DNA of 64,000 nucleotides from the NCBI GenBank assembly GCA_902489665.1, contig CABUAT010000005.1, positions 1 through 64,000 of the forward strand, read 5' to 3'. Under the pieces are notes generated by a model that did not search any database, was not told the DNA's origin, and saw only the letters and a list, made by a program, of their open reading frames with translations. A program made the translations under genes and the position numbers. Each line of letters opens with the position of its first letter. The stretch's first letter is position 1. Below are positions 34,745 through 42,833 of this stretch, one piece after another. The DNA is from an uncultured Collinsella sp. Lineage in GTDB: Bacteria > Actinomycetota > Coriobacteriia > Coriobacteriales > Coriobacteriaceae.

Positions 34745-35140
34745 CTATTCCGCCTTTTTAACGCGCGGCTTGCGACCGCGCGGCTTATCGACCAGTGCGG
34801 CCTCACCGCTCTCGCGGTACTGACGGCACCAAGCCTTGACCGAAGACTCGCTGGGAATCTTGTGCTTGATCATGGCCTCGCGAACCGTCAAGCCGTTTTC
34901 CAGACGGTCCTTAACCACAGCGAGCTTTACGTCGTACGAATAGGTGTGATGATGCGAACCGGCATTGAGAACGGCGTCGGCACCGCCCACGGCATACGCG
35001 CGGGCCCACTGACGAGCCGTGGCCTGGGGAATGCCAAGCTCCGCGGCGAGAGCGCGATGACCGACCCCCTCTTGGAGGATCTCGACGGCGCGCTGCCTAA
35101 CCTCGGGCGCATGCGTGCGAGTCCTAGTTGCTTCCGACAT
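34745..35140 (-). CDS. Transposase OrfA-like double helix-turn-helix protein
   Basis: 131 residues. Two consecutive HTH units, about 10-50 (R-Q-R-A-V-E-I-L-Q-E-G-V-G-H-R-A-L-A-A-E-L-G) and about 65-115 (V-K-D-R-L-E-N-G-L-T-V-R-E-A), are followed by a basic tail, as in the IS3/IS150 InsJ-like OrfA. No OrfB/integrase frame and no insertion-sequence ends are present, so it is an orphan: either a remnant or a domesticated DNA-binding protein. ATG 35140 is preferred over a GTG three codons earlier. Confidence 0.7.
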   Translation of the reverse strand: MSEATRTRTHAPEVRQRAVEILQEGVGHRALAAELGIPQATARQWARAYAVGGADAVLNAGSHHHTYSYDVKLAVVKDRLENGLTVREAMIKHKIPSESSVKAWCRQYRESGEAALVDKPRGRKPRVKKAE

Positions 35141-35477
35141 ACCTGCCACTTCTTAGCCTTAGCCGTTAATCTGCTTTCTTACGTGCAAGTTAGATAGTAG
35201 CATTTTACTGTTTGCTCAAAGCAGTTAATTAAAGTAGACGCGGTGTTATCTGGACATTTGGCACCAAATTACGACATTTCTTTATCGATTATTTACGCTG
35301 GTAGCTGACTCGCAGCCAATCGTCATTCGCTTGTCAACAAAGTTGGCATCTCTTTATGTCCTTTGGTATAGAGGATATAGTTATTAACCCCTCCCCCAAT
35401 AATTTTGAGTGATCTGCAAGGCAGTAGACGTCCTCACTCCTCATAATTACCGCGCATTGCCATTCATCGGAGCAAAA
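35141..35477. other. AT-rich gene-free region
   Basis: No supported gene. The segment is markedly more AT-rich than the rest of the window and would hold the promoter of the HTH gene on the minus strand. I see no tRNA, attachment-site repeat or insertion-sequence end. Confidence 0.5.
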
Positions 35478-35514
35478 CAAAAAGGGCGGGACCTGCTGCG
35501 CTTGCAGGCCCCGC
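35478..35514 (-). terminator. Terminator of the flavoprotein gene
   Basis: An 11-bp stem with one G-U pair (35486-35496 with 35504-35514) is followed on the minus strand by CCTTTTTGTTTTG. It lies about 75 nt beyond the stop at 35590. Confidence 0.8.
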
Positions 35515-35589
35515 ACCGGTTGACACCCGACGGGACACAGCCGGGCGAGACGGATCCGTGCTACCGCCCCGCCTGGCCGCGATGTTCAA

Positions 35590-37620
35590 CTACAGCTCGT
35601 TGGCCGCGTGATACGCCGTGCGAATGGCGCTCGCAATGTCGGCGGTGCGCTCACCCGAGCAGTCGCCCACGCAGGTCACGGGCACCGTCACGCCATCCAG
35701 GTCAAACGCGTTGGCCTTGGAGCCCACGGCCATCACCACGTAATCGCAGGCGATCTTCACCGGCTCCTCGGCGCCGTCCTCGGTGGTGCGAATGGCCTCC
35801 ACGCCCTCGTCGGTAATGGCGGTCAGGCGGGTCTTCACGTGCTGCTCCACGTTGTGCTCTGCAAAGTCGCTCATAATCAGCGGCAGAATGGTCTCGGACT
35901 CGCCCGCGGCAATCTTGTCGAGCATCTCCACGATCGCCACCTCGCAGCCGTGCTGCAGCAGATACTCGGCAGTCTCGGTGCCCACCAGGCCACCGCCAAT
36001 GACAGCGACGCGGCCGTTGATCTCCGCCTTGCCGGCCAGCACGTCCCAGCTCGAGACGACCTTCTCCGAGTCGGCGCCCGGAACGGGGATGACCACGTCG
36101 TGCGCGCCCACGGCCACAATCGCGGCGTCGGCGGCATTGAGGTCCTCAGCGGTAGCGGCATGGCTGAGCTCAACCTTCACGCCCAGGCCAGGCAGAATCT
36201 TCTCGTAGTACTCGACCGAGCGCATGATCTCGTCCTTGCGCGGAGGCGCAGCCGCCAGCACAATCTGGCCGCCCAAGTGATCGCTCGCCTCGTAGATGGT
36301 CACGTCGTAGCCGCGCTTGGCCGCCACGCGTGCGGCCTCCAGGCCGGCGATGCCGCCGCCCACCACGGCGATCTTCTTGTCGCCCTCGCCCGGCTTAATG
36401 GCGATGGTCGCCTCGTCGCCGTTCTCGGCATTGAGCACGCACGAGATGTACTTGCGATTTTGAATCGCGTCGACGCAGCCCTTGTTGCAGTTGAGGCACT
36501 CGCGGATGGGCTCACCCGTGGCGGCCTTCAGCGCAATGTCGGGGTCGCACATGAGCGAGCGGCCATAGGCGATGATATCGGCCGCGCCGTCTTCCAGAAT
36601 CTTCTCGCCGGCCTCGACCGAAACCACGCGGCCCACGGTTGCCACCGGCACGGAGACCAGGGCCTTGACGCGCTCGGCCACGGGCAGCGTCCAGTTGTAG
36701 GGCATGGCGCCCATGGGCGGAATGGTGTCGCCCATGTTGCCGGTGTGGTTGGCCTGTGCGACCTGGATCATATCGATGCCCGCGCCCTCGAGCAGCTTGG
36801 CGAACTCGCAGGCCTCGTCGGGCTGCAGGCCGCCCTTGCCGCGCGGCGTGCCGTCGGGGTTCTCCATGATCACGGGGAGCTTGTACTCCACCATCAGCTG
36901 CGGCGCGGCTTCCTTAATGGCAGCGACGACCTCCAGCGCGTAGCGAACGCGGTTCTCGAACGAGCCGCCGTACTCGTCGGTGCGCTGGTTGAGGATGGCC
37001 GAGCACAGCGAACCCACCAGACGATCGCCGTGGACCTCGATGGCGTCGATGCCGGCCTGCTGCGCACGGGCGGCCGAGGCAGCGATGGCCTCCTTGATCT
37101 GGGTGAGTTGCTCTACGCTCGCCTCGTTCACAAAGTGCTGCATGTCGTGATGCAGCTTGGCGTAGGCCTGGTTGCGGATCTCGTTGGACTCGGCCATCTT
37201 GGCGGCAAAGGTCTCCTCGTCGCCGGCGGCCTTGGCCTCCTGCGCGGCCTTGGCAGCGGCCATGGATCCCATGACCATGTGGCCGACACCGGGCACATCG
37301 TACTCGGGGTGGAACAGCTGCAGCGCGACCTTGGCGCCGTGCTTGTGGACGGCATCGGCCAGCGCCTTAAACGTGGGGATCTGGGCGTCGGTCGCCAGCT
37401 TGGGCGTGGGGCTTGCGGTCATGACGGGAGCAACGTCGCCGATGACGATGTAGCTCACGCCGCCACGGGCCAAGCGCTCGTAAAAAGCCAGGCTGCGCTC
37501 GCCGATGGAACCGTCACGCTCCTCGTAGCCGGTGGTCAGCGGCGGAAACATAATGCGGTTCTTGAGCTCAAGGGGGCCAACCGTAATGGGCTGGAGCAGC
37601 TTGGATGCAGGTGTGGTCAT
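35590..37620 (-). CDS. BaiCD / 2,4-dienoyl-CoA reductase-type FMN-FAD-[4Fe-4S] oxidoreductase
   Basis: 676 residues. An Old-Yellow-Enzyme TIM barrel (about 1-365; P-L-T-T-G-Y, E-V-H-G-D-R, Q-R-T-D-E-Y-G-G-S-x-E-N-R) binds FMN. A [4Fe-4S] motif C-L-N-C-N-K-G-C-x11-C follows (about 372-391). Then comes a two-dinucleotide-domain FAD/NAD(P) module (G-G-G-I-A-G-L-E-A-A and G-G-G-L-V-G-T-E-T-A). This set-up reduces C=C bonds of enoates; gut relatives act on bile-acid, steroid, dienoyl-CoA or plant-derived substrates, so the substrate cannot be named. Start 37620 is chosen because GAGAGG lies 7 nt upstream. The four-palindrome array lies about 150-440 nt upstream. Confidence 0.88.
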   Translation of the reverse strand: MTTPASKLLQPITVGPLELKNRIMFPPLTTGYEERDGSIGERSLAFYERLARGGVSYIVIGDVAPVMTASPTPKLATDAQIPTFKALADAVHKHGAKVALQLFHPEYDVPGVGHMVMGSMAAAKAAQEAKAAGDEETFAAKMAESNEIRNQAYAKLHHDMQHFVNEASVEQLTQIKEAIAASAARAQQAGIDAIEVHGDRLVGSLCSAILNQRTDEYGGSFENRVRYALEVVAAIKEAAPQLMVEYKLPVIMENPDGTPRGKGGLQPDEACEFAKLLEGAGIDMIQVAQANHTGNMGDTIPPMGAMPYNWTLPVAERVKALVSVPVATVGRVVSVEAGEKILEDGAADIIAYGRSLMCDPDIALKAATGEPIRECLNCNKGCVDAIQNRKYISCVLNAENGDEATIAIKPGEGDKKIAVVGGGIAGLEAARVAAKRGYDVTIYEASDHLGGQIVLAAAPPRKDEIMRSVEYYEKILPGLGVKVELSHAATAEDLNAADAAIVAVGAHDVVIPVPGADSEKVVSSWDVLAGKAEINGRVAVIGGGLVGTETAEYLLQHGCEVAIVEMLDKIAAGESETILPLIMSDFAEHNVEQHVKTRLTAITDEGVEAIRTTEDGAEEPVKIACDYVVMAVGSKANAFDLDGVTVPVTCVGDCSGERTADIASAIRTAYHAANEL

Positions 37621-37767
37621 GGACATTCCTCTCTTGTAGGCGCGGCGGCGATGATGCCGCGTAGTTGTCTAGAGGATATGGCATGGGAATACAGCAGCGC
37701 AACGGAAATCGGCGGACAGCAGGTAGCGGCAGGTGGATGGGGATGGGCGGGGCGGCCCGTCGGTTTA

Positions 37768-38064
37768 TCTCAATCTGTAACAGTTACGCGACAAAACCGG
37801 GTCTTACTGTTACAGATCGAGACATTCCTCTCGGCCCATCCTCAACAATCTAGATCTGTAACAGCTAGGCCCACTTTTGACCCCTACCTGTTACAGATCG
37901 AGACAAACCAAACCCGCCTGCTAGAAAATCTCAATCTGTAACGGTTACTCGGCAAAAACCGTCCCTCGTGTTACAGATTTAGACAAACACGACCAAGCCC
38001 ACCGGTATATCTCGATCTGTAACACCTAGCCGCCCAAATCGGGTCTAGATGTTACAGATCGAGA
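37768..38064. repeat. Array of four 55-nt palindromes with about 81-nt period
   Basis: Units at 37768-37822, 37849-37903, 37929-37983 and 38010-38064 are each exactly 55 nt. Each has a 14-nt left arm T-C-T-(C/A)-(A/G)-ATCTGTAAC, a 27-nt unique centre and the inverted arm GTTACAGAT-(C/T)-(G/T)-AGA. Gaps between units are 25-26 nt, so eight alternating inverted arms recur about every 40-41 nt. Unit 4 arms are perfect; the others have one mismatch. The array lies upstream of the flavoprotein gene and downstream of the tRNA terminator. Confidence 0.95.
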
Positions 38065-38112
38065 TTTTGTTTGAGAGACCGAGAATTGGACCGAAAACAC
38101 GGTCCCGAAATA

Positions 38113-38143
38113 ACAAAAAAGCTCGCCGGCTAAGCTGACGAGC
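38113..38143 (-). terminator. Terminator of tRNA-fMet
   Basis: An imperfect stem GCTCG ... CGAGC is followed on the minus strand by TTTTTTGTT, 10 nt after the tRNA 3' end. Confidence 0.75.
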
Positions 38144-38153
38144 TGCAAGTTCT

Positions 38154-38230
38154 TGGTCGCGGGGGCAGGATTTGAACCTACGACCTCCGGGTTATGAGCC
38201 CGGCGAGCTACCAGACTGCTCCACCCCGCA
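38154..38230 (-). tRNA. Initiator tRNA-Met (CAT)
   Basis: 77 nt including an encoded CCA (38154-38156). The anticodon CAT is at 38194-38196, in the loop CTCATAA. Initiator marks are three consecutive G-C pairs at the base of the anticodon stem (GGG/CCC) and a non-Watson-Crick first acceptor pair (U1-G72). The sequence closely follows E. coli tRNA-fMet (GGTTCAAATCC T-arm). A terminator follows. Confidence 0.95.
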
Positions 38231-38426
38231 ATGTCTGGGCGCCTCATGTGCGCAAGAAAGAATACTACGCGGGAGTTCGGTAAACGGCAAGGAAAATCTC
38301 GTAGAGCATAATTCCTTCATATTTAAATCCCTCAGCCCCTATCACCGTAAACGAATCGCAGCCGAGTGCCGTCGACGGCGCGTATACAATGGTGCGCGTC
38401 CTTTTATGCCAACACCGGGAGTAGAC

Positions 38427-39200
38427 ATGCTGCTCGCTATCGATATGGGAAACACGCAGACGGCCATGGGCCTGTTTGACGGAGACGAGCTGGTGCAGTC
38501 GTGGCGCATGCCCACCGACCGCTCTTATACCGCCGACGAGATCCATGTGCGCCTGATGGGTTTCTTTAAGATGTACGGCCTTTCGCTCGATGCGGTCGAC
38601 GCGATCGCCTTTGCGGGCGTGGTGCCGCAGCTCTCGCGCGAGTGGCACGCCGTGGCCGACCGCATTGCCGCGGACGCCATCGTCATCGGGCCGCAGACGG
38701 CCGCCGTAACCAAGCTGCGGGCGGCGCGCCCCCAGGCCGTTGGTGCCGACCGCATCGCCAACGCCGTCGCTGCCGAGACCTTCTATGGCGCGCCGGCGAT
38801 CGTGGTGGACTTTGGCACCGCGACCAATATCGACGTCATCGATGAGGACGGTTATTACATTGGCGGAGCGATCGCGCCGGGCATTCGCATCTCCATGGAC
38901 GCGCTTGCCGCCCGTGCCGCCAAGCTCGCCAGCGTGCCGCTCGAGGCGCCCGAGCACGCCATCGGCCGCGATACCGAGGAGTGCATCAAGGTCGGCGCCG
39001 TAACGGGCGCCGCCGCCATGGCTGAGGGCCTGGTCGCGCGCATGAAGCGCGAGCTGGGCCGCGAGGATGCCACCGTTATCGCCACGGGCGGTCTCGCCAG
39101 CATCGTCGCCGATTCGACCGATGCCTTCGACGTGGTCGACGGACAGCTCACCATCAAGGGTATCTGCGAAATCTACCGCCGCATGCAGAAGCTGGGATAG
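38427..39200 (+). CDS. coaX: Type III pantothenate kinase
   Basis: 257 residues. Phosphorylates pantothenate, the first step of CoA synthesis. ASKHA-fold signatures are intact: D6-M-G-N-T (phosphate loop), G106-A-D-R (pantothenate site) and D128-F-G-T-A-T-N, with P-G-I-R and G-A-V-T-G downstream. The ATG at 38427 is selected because GGGAG lies 6 nt upstream and the DxGNT motif must be at the N-terminus; the frame runs further upstream into the tRNA. Monocistronic, convergent with the biotin-ligase-like gene. Confidence 0.92.
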   Translation: MLLAIDMGNTQTAMGLFDGDELVQSWRMPTDRSYTADEIHVRLMGFFKMYGLSLDAVDAIAFAGVVPQLSREWHAVADRIAADAIVIGPQTAAVTKLRAARPQAVGADRIANAVAAETFYGAPAIVVDFGTATNIDVIDEDGYYIGGAIAPGIRISMDALAARAAKLASVPLEAPEHAIGRDTEECIKVGAVTGAAAMAEGLVARMKRELGREDATVIATGGLASIVADSTDAFDVVDGQLTIKGICEIYRRMQKLG

Positions 39201-39257
39201 AGCAGGGGCTTAAGTCGAGCACGCCCGATGCCACAGTCCCCGCAAATGCTCGCCAAG

Positions 39258-39300
39258 CCTATTCCTCAAAACTGAATAATTTTCAATTTTGAGGAATAGG
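39258..39300. repeat. Inverted repeat downstream of coaX
   Basis: Perfect 14-bp arms (CCTATTCCTCAAAA with TTTTGAGGAATAGG), with further TGAA/TTCA pairing inside. It follows coaX by about 57 nt and may be a terminator or a dispersed palindromic element. Confidence 0.8.
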
Positions 39301-39330
39301 GCGCTGGCAACCCATTCCCCAGATAGGCGA

Positions 39331-39358
39331 AACCCTCCCCGGCACAGGCCGAAGAGGG
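39331..39358 (-). terminator. Terminator of the cobB-folPK-birA operon
   Basis: An 11-bp GC stem with G-U pairs (39333-39343 with 39348-39358) is followed by TTTCG on the minus strand, 41 nt past the stop of the biotin-ligase-like gene. Confidence 0.6.
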
Positions 39359-39398
39359 CTTCGTTGTCATCGTTATCTTTGAGCGCGGGCGCCTCGCG

Positions 39399-40100
39399 TT
39401 ACAGTCCGCGAATGTGCACGGCCTCGGGCGGAAACTCTTGCTCGCCGGCATCGGTCTTGATGGTCGCACGACCCCAGATGTCCAGGCCCGCAAACACACC
39501 GACCGCAAGCGGCAAACCGTTGGACGACACCGCCGCAACTTGGCGGCCCAGCAGCGGCACCATGTCGAAGTACTCGCCCAGCACGGGAGCCAGCGGCCCT
39601 GCGGCGCCTTGCGGCGTGTTGGCAACAACCGCCCAGGCGTCCACGCGGGTCAGCACGGCGGCGGCCAACTCTTCGACCAGCGCTTCGTCGGCCATATCTA
39701 CACCGAGCTCGCTCAGCGCCGAACGCTCAATATCCACCGTCACGGCACCGAACATGCCCGCGGCATCGGCACCGCCGTTCACGGTAACACGCGCGAACGA
39801 CGTCTCAAACGCGGGCGCGCCGCACACAATGTCGCTCGGCCACTGGATACCCACCTTACCGGCAAGGCCCAACCCCGGCGTCGAAGCCGTGCCCACGAGC
39901 GCGTCCATCATGCCCATCGCGGCCACAAACGGCAGGCCATGGAAGGCATGCATGCTCACATCGGGGCGCACAACCAGCGAAAACGTCAGCGATGCATCGC
40001 CCGCACTCCACGCGCACCAGCCCGCGGACACGCCCTCGCGGCCCGCGTCACGCGCCGCGTCGAGCTCGGTACCGGCGGCAACAGCATTCATCTCGATCAT
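39399..40100 (-). CDS. Divergent biotin-protein ligase (BirA-like)
   Basis: 233 residues. A catalytic BPL-like core (Q86-W-P-S-D-I, corresponding to K-W-P-N-D) and a C-terminal SH3-like domain (L-L-G-R-Q-V-x-x-V-x-x-x-G, G-V-F-A-G-L-D-x-x-G-R) are recognisable. The G-R-G-R-x-G-R biotinyl-AMP loop is missing, and the lysine of K-W-P-N-D is Gln. It may be a highly divergent ligase, or an inactive or repurposed paralogue. Its ATG directly abuts the folP-folK stop, so it is co-transcribed. No N-terminal HTH. Confidence 0.6.
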   Translation of the reverse strand: MIEMNAVAAGTELDAARDAGREGVSAGWCAWSAGDASLTFSLVVRPDVSMHAFHGLPFVAAMGMMDALVGTASTPGLGLAGKVGIQWPSDIVCGAPAFETSFARVTVNGGADAAGMFGAVTVDIERSALSELGVDMADEALVEELAAAVLTRVDAWAVVANTPQGAAGPLAPVLGEYFDMVPLLGRQVAAVSSNGLPLAVGVFAGLDIWGRATIKTDAGEQEFPPEAVHIRGL

Positions 40101-41849
40101 CTACATACGCCCCAATTCGCCCACGATATGGCCCACGCGATCCTCGGGCTCCTTGACCTCGACACCGTTGTAGCGGAAGAACCGCGCCGGGTCGTGCATC
40201 AGGTCCTCGAGCGGCACCAGCACAAAGTCACGCTCACCAATGAGCGGATGCGGCAGGCGCAGCTTTTTGCCGCCGTGGGTCTCGCCGTCCATCCACAGCA
40301 GGTCCAGGTCGATGGTGCGCGGACCGTTGGCCTTGGCCTTCTTGGAGCGGTCGCGCCCCAGCTCAGCCTCGATCTTCATGAGCTCATCGAGCAGCACCAG
40401 CGGCGCCAGCTCGGTCTTGATCTCGATGACGGCGTTGGCAAACGCGTCCTGGCGCGTCTCGTAGGCCGGCTCGCTCTCGTAGATCTTGGAGGAGTTGGAC
40501 ACGCAGGTGAGCGGAATCTCGGCGATCATGTCGCGCGCGGCGCGGATGTTGTCGCAACGATGCCCCAAGTTGGAGCCCACGGCCACAAACGCACGGCGCG
40601 GCTGCGGCTTGGCGACGGCCCAGTAACCGTTCAGGAACTGCGCAAAACCCGCGGCGTCGTGCACGCGCACGATGTTCGCACCGGCCTGGATGGCGCCCAG
40701 GCACACGCCAAACGTGGCGGCATCGCGCGCGGCGGCCTCGGTCACGCCCGAGACAGCGCCCACAAAACGCTTGCGCGACACGGCGCACATGAGCGGATAG
40801 CCCAGTGACGCCATCTTGGCAGTCTCACGCTGGATGACGATGTCCTCGTTAGCCGACTTACCAAAGCCCGGGCCAGGATCGATGCAGATGCGGTCGCGCG
40901 ACACGCCGGCATGGATGAGTGTGCGGGCCTGGTCGGACAGAAAGCCCATGACGCGGCGCATGATGGGCGCCGAATCGGGCAGGGTAAAGCGGCGGAGCTG
41001 AGAGGTGGGCACGTAGGCCTCCTCGCGGCGGGCGCTGCGGCGCATCATGGCGGCCAGGCGGTCATTGGACTCCGATGCGGCCTCGGTGGCCTCGGGCGCG
41101 GCCTCGGGCGCGGGCGCGACGGTCTCGGCGGCAGCAGCCTGCTCGGCGGCCGGCGTCTCCTGCCCCAGCTCGGTTGCAGGCTCGGACGTGGGCTCCGGCT
41201 CGCCAAACGGCAGTGAGGGCTGTACCACACCGCCCGGAAGCTTGGCCTCAACCTTGGGCTCGCCCAGCAACTTGCCGCGACGGCGACGGGCCGGCTTCTC
41301 GGCCTCGCGCGCGGCCTCGGCAGCCGCTTCGCGTGCCTTCTCGGCAACAAACGCCGCAGCCGAGGTATCGAGCTGCACCGTTGCGTGCGTGCGGGTGGGC
41401 GCGGCGACCTCGCCGGCATGCATCACGATGACGCCGCAGGTACTCGTCTTAACAAACTCGACCATCTTGGGATCGGTGAAGCCCGTCACGTCGTTGACGA
41501 TCGAGGCGCCGCAGCGCACGGCCGCCTTGGCAACCGCCACATGACGCGTGTCGATCGAGACGATGGCGCCCTCCTTGGCCAGCGCGCGCACCACGGGCAG
41601 CACGCGGCGAGCTTCCTCGTCGGGGTTGACCGGGGTAAAACCAGGGCGCGTGGACTCACCGCCCACGTCGATGATGTCGGCGCCGGCATCGAGCATCGCC
41701 AGGCCGTACTCGATGGCGGCATCGGGGTCGAAGTGCTCCCCGCCGTCGCTAAACGAATCGGGCGTCACGTTGAGGACGCCCATGATGCGCGGACGGTCAA
41801 AGCTGAGCTCATACTTTCCGCACCGCCATGTCTTGCTGTCGTTCGCCAT
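40101..41849 (-). CDS. folP-folK: Fused dihydropteroate synthase - HPPK
   Basis: 582 residues. DHPS domain about 10-412: N-V-T-P-D-S-F-S-D-G-G (28-37 region), D-V-G-G-E-S-T-R-P-G (61-70), D-P-G-P-G-F-G-K (324-331), S-R-K-R-F and R-V-H-D. HPPK domain about 418-582: F-V-A-V-G-S-N-L-G, P-R-T-I-D-L-D-L-L and H-P-L-I-G-E-R-D-F-V-L-V-P-L. Together they catalyse adjacent folate steps. A roughly 145-residue Ala/Glu/Pro-rich segment (about 150-295) interrupts the DHPS barrel after I-V-M-H. Start 41849 has AGGAGG 6 nt upstream. Confidence 0.9.
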   Translation of the reverse strand: MANDSKTWRCGKYELSFDRPRIMGVLNVTPDSFSDGGEHFDPDAAIEYGLAMLDAGADIIDVGGESTRPGFTPVNPDEEARRVLPVVRALAKEGAIVSIDTRHVAVAKAAVRCGASIVNDVTGFTDPKMVEFVKTSTCGVIVMHAGEVAAPTRTHATVQLDTSAAAFVAEKAREAAAEAAREAEKPARRRRGKLLGEPKVEAKLPGGVVQPSLPFGEPEPTSEPATELGQETPAAEQAAAAETVAPAPEAAPEATEAASESNDRLAAMMRRSARREEAYVPTSQLRRFTLPDSAPIMRRVMGFLSDQARTLIHAGVSRDRICIDPGPGFGKSANEDIVIQRETAKMASLGYPLMCAVSRKRFVGAVSGVTEAAARDAATFGVCLGAIQAGANIVRVHDAAGFAQFLNGYWAVAKPQPRRAFVAVGSNLGHRCDNIRAARDMIAEIPLTCVSNSSKIYESEPAYETRQDAFANAVIEIKTELAPLVLLDELMKIEAELGRDRSKKAKANGPRTIDLDLLWMDGETHGGKKLRLPHPLIGERDFVLVPLEDLMHDPARFFRYNGVEVKEPEDRVGHIVGELGRM

Positions 41850-41944
41850 GAACATCCTCCTAAAATGCCCACGCCGCCGAGCTTGGGGAGCTGGCGGCGG
41901 GGTCGCTTTGCACTCAGTCTTTCTATTGTATCCGCGCGCGCGGG

Positions 41945-42697
41945 CTAGAACGCAAACGCGGCCGCGATGTCGCAAGAAATCAGCAGGTCGGCATTTGCAT
42001 CCTGATCGGTGGGAGCAAGGTTGCATATGGCCAGCGTATCGCCGGTAAAGTAACGCGTAAGGCCCGCCGCCGGATACACCACGAGCGAGGTCCCACCCAC
42101 AATGAGGGCATCGGCCGCGGCGATGGCGGCAACGGCACCGGTCAACACATGCTCGTCGAGCGGCTCTTCGTAGAGCACTACATCGGGCTTGATGCGGCCA
42201 CCGCACGCGGGGCACGCAGGCACGCCCGCGGCATCCTCGTGCTCGCGCGAGCAAATCCACTCGGCGCTATAGACCGCGCCGCACGACTGGCAAATGTTGC
42301 GATGGACCGATCCGTGCAGCTCAAACACTCGCTGTGAGCCGGCCATCTGATGCAGGCCGTCGATATTTTGCGTCACCACGGCGTCGAGCTTGCCGGCGCG
42401 CTCCAGCTCGGCCAGCTTGGTGTGGCAGCGGTTGGGTTTAGCGTTGAGCGCGATCATCTTGGTGCGGTAAAAGTCGAAGAACTCCGCAGGATGCGCCTCG
42501 TAAAAGCTATGCGACAGCATGGTCTCGGGCGGATAGGCAAACTGCTGGTGATACAGGCCGTCCACGCTGCGGAAATCGGGAATGCCACTTGCCGTGGAAA
42601 CACCAGCGCCGCCAAAGAAGACCACGCGCTTATGGGTGCCGAACAGCTCCGCCAGCGCGGCGGAGGCCTGCTTGGGATCCGTTATTGCCTGCGTCAT
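41945..42697 (-). CDS. cobB: Sirtuin, NAD-dependent protein deacylase
   Basis: 250 residues. G-A-G-V-S-T-A-S-G-I-P-D-F-R (30-43) binds NAD, T-Q-N-I-D (109-113) and catalytic H128 (F-E-L-H-G-S) are present, and the zinc ribbon has C136-x2-C139 and C162-x2-C165. It removes acyl groups from protein lysines in the cytoplasm. Start 42697 has GGAGG 6 nt upstream; a longer frame begins outside the family alignment. It precedes the folate genes on the same strand. Confidence 0.9.
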   Translation of the reverse strand: MTQAITDPKQASAALAELFGTHKRVVFFGGAGVSTASGIPDFRSVDGLYHQQFAYPPETMLSHSFYEAHPAEFFDFYRTKMIALNAKPNRCHTKLAELERAGKLDAVVTQNIDGLHQMAGSQRVFELHGSVHRNICQSCGAVYSAEWICSREHEDAAGVPACPACGGRIKPDVVLYEEPLDEHVLTGAVAAIAAADALIVGGTSLVVYPAAGLTRYFTGDTLAICNLAPTDQDANADLLISCDIAAAFAF

Positions 42698-42833
42698 ATG
42701 AGTCCTCCGTCCTTGTTGGTCGGGCAGCGTCGGGCGATGTCCCAGCATGCGGCCTTTGGGTCAGCACGCGCGGTGCCCACCACCGCCCCTGTTGCGCTAA
42801 TCTTAAGCCTGCCAACCCCGTCGAAAGGACACC

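Noticed and set aside
37768..38064. CRISPR array reading of the periodic repeats
   Set aside because: The repeated arms alternate in orientation, are only 14 nt, and the 27-nt centres partly pair with themselves; no cas gene is nearby. It does not fit a direct-repeat CRISPR.
38172..38426. Longer N-terminus for pantothenate kinase
   Set aside because: The frame runs back into the tRNA gene; the family starts directly with the D-x-G-N-T motif, and GGGAG precedes the internal ATG.
41850..42260. N-terminal extension of the DHPS-HPPK fusion
   Set aside because: It overlaps the sirtuin gene antisense-like in another frame, is Arg/Cys-rich, and AGGAGG precedes the ATG at 41849.
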